Shown: positions 30,324-37,422 of the stretch, piece after piece
Position numbering within the stretch: the stretch's first letter is position 1
How the letters are laid out: the number at the start of each line of letters is the position of its first letter
From: a virus
Virus record (IMG/VR): IMGVR_UViG_3300032116_000001
Location: 186,001 to 250,000 of that record
Reading direction: 5' to 3' (one strand)
DNA: 64,000 bases
Translations under genes and position numbers: made by a program
The notes under the pieces: model-generated
Seen by the model: only the letters and a program-made list of their open reading frames with translations
What the model was told of the DNA's origin: nothing
Databases searched by the model: none

Positions 30324-30827
30324 ATGAAGAGAGAGATAATAAGTAAGCCTGGAAAAATATTGATTCAAATTTTAATTGCCATTTGTGCATTGGCATTTAT
30401 TATAATTAGACCATATAGAGTAATTTTGGTTAATGGCTCTTCAATGATGCCCAATTATCACAATAAACAAATTGTTCTGGCCGTGCGGTATTTTGACATA
30501 AATAAAGGCGATGTAGTTGTTGTTAGAGACCCAGACACGAATGGAAGATTAATTAAAAGGATTGTTGCCGTAGAGGGTGACTACTATTGGCAATATATCT
30601 GGATAGATGAAAAGAAAAATTCAAACGAACTCTATTGGTTCGGCGCGGATGCTGAGGCCCAGGCTAAAAAATTTCAAGCACAGAATAATAATCCAAATGA
30701 TAAATTGTCAAAGCATCAAATAAAAGAAAATCATGTGTTTATTTTGGGTGATAATATTAAAAACTCCATTGATTCCCGTGAATTTGGACCGATGCACGTC
30801 AATTCTATTTTGTACAAGGTGATGTAA
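30324..30827 (+). CDS. lepB: Signal peptidase I (S26 family)
   Basis: A 167-residue protein with one N-terminal membrane helix (about residues 11-28) followed by the peptidase fold. Ser40 in GSSMMPN and Lys78 in LIKRIVAVEGD match the Ser/Lys catalytic dyad, and GDNIKNSIDSREFGP is the conserved box E. It should remove signal peptides at the outer face of the inner membrane. The length fits the short Gram-positive-like members rather than E. coli LepB. No protein in the window has an obvious signal peptide, so the substrate is unclear. It is followed after one base by a trypsin-like protease gene. Its ATG lacks a ribosome binding site. Confidence 0.85.
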   Translation: MKREIISKPGKILIQILIAICALAFIIIRPYRVILVNGSSMMPNYHNKQIVLAVRYFDINKGDVVVVRDPDTNGRLIKRIVAVEGDYYWQYIWIDEKKNSNELYWFGADAEAQAKKFQAQNNNPNDKLSKHQIKENHVFILGDNIKNSIDSREFGPMHVNSILYKVM

Positions 30828-30828
30828 T

Positions 30829-31542
30829 TTGATAAACCCCGATGCCTTTAGATTAAATCCTGACTTAGTTGAATGGGGATTGCGCATAGCACAGCAAAAA
30901 TATGAAGACCCTATCAAGAAAGTAATAAACAGGGCAATAGATGCTTCATGCACCATTGTAGTAAGAGCTGATAATCGTGAATGGACTGGGAGTGGATTTC
31001 ATCTTGGCAATGGTTTTATTGCAACAGCGTCTCATGTTGCCCCGCCTGAATTAATGGCAATGCCGCACGAGATGATTTTAATTTTTGATCAACAAAACAT
31101 TTATCCTGGCGAAGTTATTGCTACAGAACCTGCTTATGATTGTGCAATTATAAATTGCCAATCTATTACCGATCAGATTACATCGGTTGTTCTTGCTGAT
31201 TCCAATCTTGCCGAGGTCGGCGATATTATAGCTGTTATTGGAGCCCCCGAGGGGTGGAATAACACTGCTACGGTTGGGCGCATCACTAACATTCACCAAA
31301 CCCTTGGACCCTCAGCGCCATCAGTGGCCTGGCAAGATATTATTTTTGTTGATGCGCAAATTCTCCAAGGTGTATCTGGCGGCATGGTCATAGGAACAGA
31401 TGGCTTGATTTATGGCCTTGTCATGGGGGTTACTGGCATGCACGCAGACATTGGCGTGGGTGAAAATGCCATATGCCCATCAAATAAAATAAAAACGCTA
31501 TTAAGTAATTATCTTCAGAACAATGGCATCAAGCGCATATAA
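30829..31542 (+). CDS. Trypsin-like serine protease (DegP/S1 type)
   Basis: A 237-residue protein with TTG start, one base after the signal peptidase stop and preceded by AGGTGA. His69 (ATASHV), Asp104 (AYDCAII) and Ser183 (GVSGGM) form the chymotrypsin-type triad, with GSGF.L..G as the opening strand. There is no PDZ domain and no signal peptide. The family cuts misfolded or specific proteins; this one would act in the cytoplasm unless carried in the virion. Being next to subtilisin, signal peptidase and DnaJ, it may belong to a protein-processing and quality set, which is inference. Confidence 0.8.
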   Translation: MINPDAFRLNPDLVEWGLRIAQQKYEDPIKKVINRAIDASCTIVVRADNREWTGSGFHLGNGFIATASHVAPPELMAMPHEMILIFDQQNIYPGEVIATEPAYDCAIINCQSITDQITSVVLADSNLAEVGDIIAVIGAPEGWNNTATVGRITNIHQTLGPSAPSVAWQDIIFVDAQILQGVSGGMVIGTDGLIYGLVMGVTGMHADIGVGENAICPSNKIKTLLSNYLQNNGIKRI

Positions 31543-31633
31543 TATGCTTATTTCATGCTAATAGATATGTTTTTTTTACGTAATATTATTATGAAGGTCA
31601 TTCTTCTAATATATTTCTTGGAGGAATTCTAAA

Positions 31634-32620
31634 ATTAGCAATTATTACCAGGTGCTTGGGATCAGCGAAAATGCAACCCAAGATGAAATTAAATCAGCGT
31701 ATCGCCGCCTTGCTCGCGAAAACCACCCAGATGTAAACCCGAATAATCCAGAAGCGGAAGAAAAATTCAAGGAGATAGGCGAAGCTTACGCAACTTTATC
31801 AGACCCAGACAAGCGCAGGCAATATGATCAAAAGCCAGAAGAAAATTTTTCTTTTGGTGGATTTAATTCTTTTTTCAGAACAGAGATGCCAAATTCCCCC
31901 GTGGTCATTCAAGTTGAAATGACTATGGACGAATTACTCAGAGAGACAAAGAAAAATATTTCTTATCAAAGAGTCTTTAATTGCTCATCATGCAAGGGCG
32001 AGCAGTGCCCTGAATGCCGAGGCAGCGGTGTGAAAATTACCACGCAAAAATTTGATAATTTTCATTTTTATTCTCAGCAATCAAGTTGTCAAAGATGTTT
32101 TGGCAGAGGCGAAATTCGTGACCAAAACTGTCATCAGTGTCACGGAAAAGGCAAATACTTGCAAAACGATTCTATTGAGGTTGTAATACCAGTAGGCTCT
32201 GCACTGAAGGCCTTGATTATAGAAGGTATGGGGTCTAGAGAATCACAAAATCAGCCCCCTGGTCCACTCATCTTAGAGATTATGCCAAAAATATCTGAAC
32301 AATTTGCTTTTGCTGGAAATTATAATCTTTTGTATAATTATGATATTGATCCTGTGAGAGCTATGCTCGGTGGAGAAATAAGTGTGCCTACACCAGAGGG
32401 TGATATGATAAACATAAACCTTAAACCAGGTGTTCAGCACGGACATGCAGAAGAAATAAAGGGATATGGATTGCCGATAAGTGTTCAAGACAGAGGCTCA
32501 ATATATGTAAAATTCAATTACGTAGCGCCGAACAAATTGTCTGATCAACAAAAGGCATCCTTACAGCAATATCTTGATTTGTCCGAAAATAAAAACAAAA
32601 GAGAAGGTAAACAATTATGA
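31634..32620 (+). CDS. dnaJ: DnaJ co-chaperone, apparently starting at ATT
   Basis: A 328-residue Hsp40. The J domain has the HPD motif at residues 31-33 and ends in RRQYDQKP. Four CxxCxG zinc motifs follow from residue 117 (CSSCKG, CPECRG, CQRCFG, CHQCHG), then the C-terminal substrate-binding region. The Gly/Phe linker is very short, so the protein is shorter than the usual 375 residues. The first standard start codon, GTG at 31652, would cut off NYYQ of the conserved YY.VLG opening. An in-frame stop at 31607 leaves no ATG, GTG or TTG before it. ATT at 31634 lies 9 bases after GGAGG and gives MSNYYQVLG. It should work with the DnaK encoded at 37423. Confidence 0.9.
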   Translation: MSNYYQVLGISENATQDEIKSAYRRLARENHPDVNPNNPEAEEKFKEIGEAYATLSDPDKRRQYDQKPEENFSFGGFNSFFRTEMPNSPVVIQVEMTMDELLRETKKNISYQRVFNCSSCKGEQCPECRGSGVKITTQKFDNFHFYSQQSSCQRCFGRGEIRDQNCHQCHGKGKYLQNDSIEVVIPVGSALKALIIEGMGSRESQNQPPGPLILEIMPKISEQFAFAGNYNLLYNYDIDPVRAMLGGEISVPTPEGDMININLKPGVQHGHAEEIKGYGLPISVQDRGSIYVKFNYVAPNKLSDQQKASLQQYLDLSENKNKREGKQL

Positions 32621-32856
32621 CGATGATCCGCAAGGCAAATGGCCGCACTGGCCGCATTTCTAGCTTTACTGATGATGAAGGTAAAGAGCACGTAAATACA
32701 GACGAAAATATTGTTTGGAAAGGGGATGAACAATCTGCCGAGGTTGAATCCTATTACGAACCAGTAAAAGATGCTTTAGATTTAAACATTGACACTGATG
32801 TTAGCATCGATTTAAACAGTGATGATGACGATGATACTATTGCTAAGCGTTGTTAA
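32617..32856 (+). CDS. Small acidic protein coupled to dnaJ
   Basis: A 79-residue protein whose ATG overlaps the dnaJ stop by 4 bases (ATGA), so the two are translationally coupled. The N-terminus is basic (MTMIRKANGRTGR) and the C-terminal third is strongly acidic with a run of Asp (DLNSDDDDDT). I do not recognise a family. The tight coupling suggests that it acts with DnaJ or is needed at a similar level; nothing more can be said. Confidence 0.65.
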   Translation: MTMIRKANGRTGRISSFTDDEGKEHVNTDENIVWKGDEQSAEVESYYEPVKDALDLNIDTDVSIDLNSDDDDDTIAKRC

Positions 32857-32870
32857 TGGAGTTAAAAATT

Positions 32871-33320
32871 ATGATGTTTTTAGCACAATCTAGCACATTT
32901 TGGACTGGTCTTGGTTTCGCTGCGGCTCAGTGGCTGATACCTATTGCCATAGGTATTGCAAGTATTTTTGCACTTTCTTATCTCTCTAAGCAAGGCAAGG
33001 ACAAGATTCGATATGCAAAGCAATCGCTGTCTTTAGTAAGGGCATTCTTGGGCAACAGGCTTGGCGATAAGGCAGGCGCAGTTATTGATGCTTGGCTGTC
33101 TGGTATCAAGCATATTGAGGATGGCGATTTTACGAGAGAAGATGCTGTAAAGCAGTTTGTTGATTTTGTAATTATCGCTACCAAAAACAATGGCGTTACA
33201 CTTTCACAAGACGATATTGATATCATAACTGAGGCAATTATCAGCACGCTTGAACACTTGGATGTAAAGGATAAGCCCACGCAACAAGCGGTTAGTATTA
33301 TGATGGCAGAAAAGTTGTAA
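32871..33320 (+). CDS. Small single-pass membrane protein
   Basis: A 150-residue protein counted from the ATG at 32871, which has GGAG 9 bases upstream; the frame extends further to a TTG at 32850 that would overlap the previous gene. One hydrophobic segment lies near residues 14-34 (QWLIPIAIGIASIFALSYL). It is followed by a cytoplasmic-type region with Lys/Arg and amphipathic helices. The layout (short N-terminus, one helix, helical tail) recalls some phage holin families, but no family signature is seen, so that role is only a possibility. Confidence 0.6.
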   Translation: MMFLAQSSTFWTGLGFAAAQWLIPIAIGIASIFALSYLSKQGKDKIRYAKQSLSLVRAFLGNRLGDKAGAVIDAWLSGIKHIEDGDFTREDAVKQFVDFVIIATKNNGVTLSQDDIDIITEAIISTLEHLDVKDKPTQQAVSIMMAEKL

Positions 33321-33359
33321 AACAATTAATGAAGCATTTTTGGTGCAGGAAAATAAATA

Positions 33360-33749
33360 ATGTCACAAGATAAAGAAAACAAAGAAGTCAAGGCGAAAGA
33401 AGTTAAAGCCAAATCCGCAGATTCAGTAGTTGCAAAGACAGATGAAAAGAAATCTAGCGTAACTCCCAAGCCTGCAAAGCCCGCAAAGCCAGAGGTTACA
33501 ATTTCGTCTGATGTTAAGGCAAAAGAAGAAGAAAAAGTTGTTCCCGAGCCCCAGGTAATTGCCGCTCCATCGGCGGCTAAATCCCCAGATGCAGAAGTTG
33601 CACAACCAGAGGTTAAGTCACCAGCTACTCAGCAGAAAACCGAAGAGGATATTGCCCTTGGGGTGATTCAATTTGAAAACTGGATGTGGAACAACAGAAA
33701 CGCAAGTCAAGAACAAATTCTTGAAGCTCAAAAGAATTTCTTGGGTTAA
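33360..33749 (+). CDS. Lys/Pro/Ala-rich, mostly disordered small protein
   Basis: A 129-residue protein. The first 95 residues are low complexity, rich in Lys, Glu, Pro, Ala and Val, with repeated VKAK and PAKP motifs, and are probably unstructured. The last 35 residues (GVIQFENWMWNNRNAS) look like a short folded or helical piece. It is the last gene before a strong terminator at 33764. No family recognised; it could be a linker or scaffold-like protein. Confidence 0.55.
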   Translation: MSQDKENKEVKAKEVKAKSADSVVAKTDEKKSSVTPKPAKPAKPEVTISSDVKAKEEEKVVPEPQVIAAPSAAKSPDAEVAQPEVKSPATQQKTEEDIALGVIQFENWMWNNRNASQEQILEAQKNFLG

Positions 33750-33763
33750 TCTTTAAGTAAACA

Positions 33764-33810
33764 ATATATCAAAAAAGCACTAGAGAAAATCTAGTGCTTT
33801 TTTGATATAT
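33764..33810 (+). terminator. Very long perfect hairpin ending the peptidase-dnaJ row
   Basis: Two 21-base arms (33764-33784 and 33790-33810) pair perfectly around GAAAA, with an A-run in the left arm and TTTTTT in the right arm. It can work in both directions. It separates the gene at 33360 from the helicase gene at 33827. Confidence 0.8.
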
Positions 33811-33826
33811 TACTAACGATCATAAT

Positions 33827-36800
33827 ATGATGGTAAAATTGGTTATTCAAAATGTGAATACTAAAATTGTGGGTAGCTATGATTTGAATCCCAGCAAATC
33901 AGAGAAAATTCACGAAGCCATTCGCAAGGAGCTTTCTTATTCTGTTCCCGCTGCCGAATGGAGCCCAGCGTTTAAGGAAGGCCGCTGGGACGGCACAATT
34001 TCGCTATATTATAAAAGAAATCAAACATTCCCTACGGGCCTCACCAGTCGCGTAACAAGGGTTTTAAAAGAAAATAATGTAGAATTCACTCTGTCTGACC
34101 AGCGCACCAAGCCCGAGGCCGATTACCCACTAACATGCGATTTTAAGGGAAAGACTCTTCGATTTTATCAAACCGCCGCAGGAGATACTGCAGCTAAATA
34201 TCAAAGAGGAGTAATATCAGCAGCCACGGGCGCGGGCAAAACTATGCTTTCGTGCTATATTTTATCTCAAATTAAAGTCAGACCCGTTGTCTTTATTGTC
34301 CCATCTATTGACCTATTAACTCAAACTCAAAAAGAATTTGAAGGATATCTTAGATTAAATGGCGAGACAATAAAAGTGGGCATGGCAGGTGATAATGTGT
34401 ATGATTTAAACCATGATGGAATAAACATCGTCACTTATCAAACCGCATTGGCCGCTTTTGGCGAAAAATACCAAGAAAAAGGCAGCAAAATTGTTTCTAT
34501 TTCTGATCCCCGCGGCAGTCGTATTAAAACAACCAAGGGCTTAGAAGACGATGTTGAAAAAGCAAAAGAATTATTACAGTCTGCTAAGGCACGCGCCAAA
34601 GACAATCTGCGACATTTAAAGAATGAGTTAGATAATTGCTCAAATGAATTAATCTCTGTCGAACAATCTCCTGTAGACACAAAAGATAAGAAAGCACATG
34701 CAACATGGCTAAAAGAATGCAAGCGTCTTGAAAAAAACTTATCTTCTAAAAAAAGAGCCTATGACAAAGAATTAAAGCTTGCCGTAGGCTCCGCTCAACA
34801 AGCATATGATAAGGCTTTAAGTGCATTAAATAAGAGGCACAAAGCAATCGAAAATAAAGCATCACTTAGAAATCTTATTGAAAATTGCAGCGCTTTTATT
34901 GTTGATGAGGCGCATGTAGCCGCCGTGGTTATTGAGTGCCTGGGCCAACATGCTTCTAAAGCTTATTATAGAATCGGGCTAAGTGTTGCTGCGGAATCGT
35001 TTGTTGAGCTTAAGGGTGGTCCTTTTAATGGCGGATGGGTTGGTACGATAGAAGAAGCTTATAATATTTTATCGCAGTCGCAACTTTGTTCAACGATCTG
35101 CGCCGATGGAGGTTACGAAATCATTAAGCCACATCACGAAGAGGTTTACAGTCGGGGATGGCTTAACACAGGAGGTTTTGGATGGAAGCCGATTAAATCC
35201 TTTATCAGGCACAAAAACACCAAGCCTCTCAAAGTTTTTCGGGCTGGGGGCGACTTTTTGTCTTTAACAGACGATCATTCCATTTTTAAAGCAATGCCAG
35301 ACAATGACGGCAAAAGCAATATTGTTTCCTGCCGATCAGAAGACATAAAACAAAGTGACATTCTTGTTTGCGATGATGGATCAAATTGGCTTGAGCATAA
35401 CCAATTTGATATTGATATGATTAAAGTTATTGAAAAAAGTCCAAACAAATCAAAAATCATTTGTCATTTTAGCAACGACGAAACAAAAACTTCGTTCAAT
35501 AAGCAAATTAAATCACAAAATGGATTGCAATTTGTGGATAAGCTCTCCTTTAATGGGCTATCGTGTGACACTAGGCTAAAAATAAGTGATTTTTCCTTTT
35601 TGTTAGGTCTGTACATTGGTTGCGGTTGGATTACCGATAATTCTGTGAGTTTTGCAATACACAAGGACAATATTGAAGGCTTTATGTTGAATTTTAAAAA
35701 CCTGGAGCACATGGTTTCGCGCATGAGCATTTCGCCTATACTTTCTGACATTGCGGAAATTAAAATAGAAAGCTGGATTTTAAGTGATATTTTTAAATAT
35801 TGGTTCGGCGAATCTAATCAAATCCAAAAAAGATTGCCGCCTGAGTGTATAATGTCTTGGCCCCTTGAGGACAGAAAACGCATTTTAAATGGAATTCAAG
35901 AATCGTGCGGATACTCGGTCAAGTCTATATGTTCTGTTAAATTAAATTCTCACTCGTTGGCGCGGGATGTGCTGGCTCTTTTGAGGTCTTGTGGCATTAA
36001 GGGCATGATTACTTGCCTGGACTCTGATTTATCCGAGCCCAATGAGTTTGGTGTTAATTATATTGACAGCCAAGATAATAACGAGGGCTATTTGTTTATT
36101 GAAGCCCCCGTCAAAGATGTTGAAGAGGAGGTTTCTAATTCTCAATGGGTTTATGATTTTGAAATGCATGATCATCCCTCTTTTGTCGCAAATGGCTTTC
36201 TTGTACATAATTCGGCCACGCCGTGGAGAGAGGACAATCAAGAAGTTAGAATTGAAGGAGCTTTGGGCAAAAAGATATTTGAGATCACGGCTTCTGATTT
36301 AATTGACCTTGGATACCTGGTCCCTCCGATGATTTATATGATTCGAATAAATCACGTTGAGCACGCAGACGATTATGCAGATGTGTATTATAAGCATGTT
36401 ACTAATTGCTGGGAAAGAAATTGGCGCATTAAACAATGTGCCGAGTCATTCAAAGACTCGGGCCGACCCGTGCTAATTCTTGTTGAGCGTCGCGAGCACG
36501 GAGAAATACTTGAGGGCATGATCAAGGATGCAGTTTTTGTGCCTGGTGGAGACAAGGGCGAGGCTGACCCAACTGATGAAGAGAAAAATTATCGTCGCAG
36601 AATGCTGAACAAGGTTGAGGCTAATGAAATTATTCTAATTGCCACGCAGTGGGCTAACGTAGGCATTGATGCACCTGCTATATCTACGTTAATTTTAGCT
36701 GGTTCAGGCCAATCCTCTGTTACGACATACCAACAAATTGGTCGTGTTTTAAGATGCGTTGGGAAAGATGCTCAACAATCTGCAGAAAATGGGAAACCCG

Positions 36801-36913
36801 ATGCTATCGTCATAGACTTTATGGATGAACAAAAATCATTAAGAAAGCACTCTCTAAAAAGAAAGAAAGTTTACAAGCGCGAGCGAGCATTTACATTTAA
36901 GGTGATAAATTGA
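33827..36913 (+). CDS. UvsW-like SF2 DNA helicase interrupted by an intein
   Basis: The precursor has 1,028 residues. The N-terminal domain (about 1-105) has a W....RWDG segment like T4 UvsW. Walker A (ATGAGKT) is near 131, DEAH near 359 and motif VI (QQIGRVLRC) near 969. The intein spans residues 386-795; without it motif III reads GLSATPWRED and the helicase has 618 residues. Residues about 238-348, just before DEAH, form a Lys/Glu-rich coiled-coil insertion that I do not know from UvsW. UvsW unwinds branched DNA and acts in recombination-dependent replication. A strong terminator lies just upstream; the gene's promoter is not clear. Confidence 0.88.
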   Translation: MMVKLVIQNVNTKIVGSYDLNPSKSEKIHEAIRKELSYSVPAAEWSPAFKEGRWDGTISLYYKRNQTFPTGLTSRVTRVLKENNVEFTLSDQRTKPEADYPLTCDFKGKTLRFYQTAAGDTAAKYQRGVISAATGAGKTMLSCYILSQIKVRPVVFIVPSIDLLTQTQKEFEGYLRLNGETIKVGMAGDNVYDLNHDGINIVTYQTALAAFGEKYQEKGSKIVSISDPRGSRIKTTKGLEDDVEKAKELLQSAKARAKDNLRHLKNELDNCSNELISVEQSPVDTKDKKAHATWLKECKRLEKNLSSKKRAYDKELKLAVGSAQQAYDKALSALNKRHKAIENKASLRNLIENCSAFIVDEAHVAAVVIECLGQHASKAYYRIGLSVAAESFVELKGGPFNGGWVGTIEEAYNILSQSQLCSTICADGGYEIIKPHHEEVYSRGWLNTGGFGWKPIKSFIRHKNTKPLKVFRAGGDFLSLTDDHSIFKAMPDNDGKSNIVSCRSEDIKQSDILVCDDGSNWLEHNQFDIDMIKVIEKSPNKSKIICHFSNDETKTSFNKQIKSQNGLQFVDKLSFNGLSCDTRLKISDFSFLLGLYIGCGWITDNSVSFAIHKDNIEGFMLNFKNLEHMVSRMSISPILSDIAEIKIESWILSDIFKYWFGESNQIQKRLPPECIMSWPLEDRKRILNGIQESCGYSVKSICSVKLNSHSLARDVLALLRSCGIKGMITCLDSDLSEPNEFGVNYIDSQDNNEGYLFIEAPVKDVEEEVSNSQWVYDFEMHDHPSFVANGFLVHNSATPWREDNQEVRIEGALGKKIFEITASDLIDLGYLVPPMIYMIRINHVEHADDYADVYYKHVTNCWERNWRIKQCAESFKDSGRPVLILVERREHGEILEGMIKDAVFVPGGDKGEADPTDEEKNYRRRMLNKVEANEIILIATQWANVGIDAPAISTLILAGSGQSSVTTYQQIGRVLRCVGKDAQQSAENGKPDAIVIDFMDEQKSLRKHSLKRKKVYKRERAFTFKVIN
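34982..36211 (+). other. Intein (410 aa) with degenerate LAGLIDADG endonuclease
   Basis: The protein insert begins at Ser386 (SVAAESFVELKG) and ends in VANGFLVHN at residue 795, followed by Ser of the extein. Splicing blocks are present: block B (LTDDHSIF, TxxH), block F (WVYDFEMHDHPSF) and block G (VHN/S). Nucleophile 1 is Ser rather than the commoner Cys. Two LAGLIDADG-type motifs sit at about residues 591-600 (LGLYIGCGW) and 687-696 (LNGIQESCGY), but the acidic catalytic position is Cys in both (Cys599 and Cys694, both TGC). Splicing should work; DNA cleavage probably does not. Confidence 0.9.
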
Positions 36914-36915
36914 CC

Positions 36916-36978
36916 ATGTTTCAATTATGCCATAGGATACATCTTGTTTTGCCCAGAACACTGATTGAAAGGAGGTAA
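36916..36978 (+). CDS. Candidate 20-residue leader ORF
   Basis: ATG at 36916, 2 bases after the helicase stop, opens a 20-codon frame (MFQLCHRIHLVLPRTLIERR) that ends inside the AAAGGAGGT ribosome binding site of the next gene. AAGGTGA stands about 10 bases before its ATG. It may couple translation of the zinc-ribbon gene to the helicase gene, or may be chance. Confidence 0.25.
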   Translation: MFQLCHRIHLVLPRTLIERR

Positions 36979-36984
36979 GGCAAA

Positions 36985-37350
36985 TTGTTTCATCAGACTA
37001 TTTATGGTACGCCACGATGCTGCCCAAACAGATTATGTCGTCACGAATTCTATCGAGAATCTCATCTTGGCTGGATGCCAAAATCAGAGGTTGAGGCATA
37101 TGCCATTATGAGATGCCCAAAGTGCAAAGATACATTTGCCGTTGTGCAATTATTATCAATGGTGCATTCATACATGGAAAGACTTCCGCCCGATCCTAAA
37201 AAATCACATAAACGCCATATTTCCAAGCCCATCACTACAAAAGAAATAAACAGAGTTAGAAAAAAGATGGACTCAGAAAATGTTTTCACCTCTTTAAATG
37301 ATGGAATGAAGCCTGGGGCCTCGCCTCCTCCTGAGGTCTCTGATCAATAA
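36985..37350 (+). CDS. Zinc-ribbon-like small protein
   Basis: A 121-residue protein beginning at TTG, set 8 bases after a strong AAAGGAGGT. Cys residues at the N-terminus (RCCPNRLC) and 30 residues later (RCPKC) are spaced like a zinc ribbon. The C-terminal half is basic with KKSHKRH. I do not recognise the family; a nucleic-acid-binding or transcription-related role would suit a zinc ribbon with basic tail, but this is inference. A terminator follows 4 bases after the stop. Confidence 0.65.
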   Translation: MFHQTIYGTPRCCPNRLCRHEFYRESHLGWMPKSEVEAYAIMRCPKCKDTFAVVQLLSMVHSYMERLPPDPKKSHKRHISKPITTKEINRVRKKMDSENVFTSLNDGMKPGASPPPEVSDQ

Positions 37351-37354
37351 GCTC

Positions 37355-37383
37355 AAAAAGCCGCTAAAAAATAGCGGCTTTTT
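37355..37383 (+). terminator. Rho-independent terminator
   Basis: AAAAAGCCGCTA and TAGCGGCTTTTT form a perfect 12-base-pair stem around five A residues, with a T-run at the end. It closes the helicase/zinc-ribbon row and stands before dnaK. Confidence 0.9.
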
Positions 37384-37384
37384 G

Positions 37385-37410
37385 TATAATTAAAACATCT
37401 ACTTAAGTAG
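37385..37410 (+). promoter_or_regulatory. Possible dnaK promoter and palindromic site
   Basis: TATAAT at 37385-37390 follows the terminator directly, and a 12-base perfect palindrome (CTACTTAAGTAG, 37399-37410) lies between it and the ATG at 37423. No convincing -35 hexamer is present. The palindrome could bind a repressor, which is speculative. Confidence 0.3.
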
Positions 37411-37422
37411 GATTATTTAATT

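Noticed and set aside
32871-33320. Holin
   Set aside because: One membrane helix fits, but there is no family signature and no lysis gene nearby; kept as a membrane protein of unknown role.
33360-33749. GrpE-like exchange factor near dnaJ
   Set aside because: The protein is Lys/Pro-rich and disordered, with no GrpE-type long helix and beta wing.
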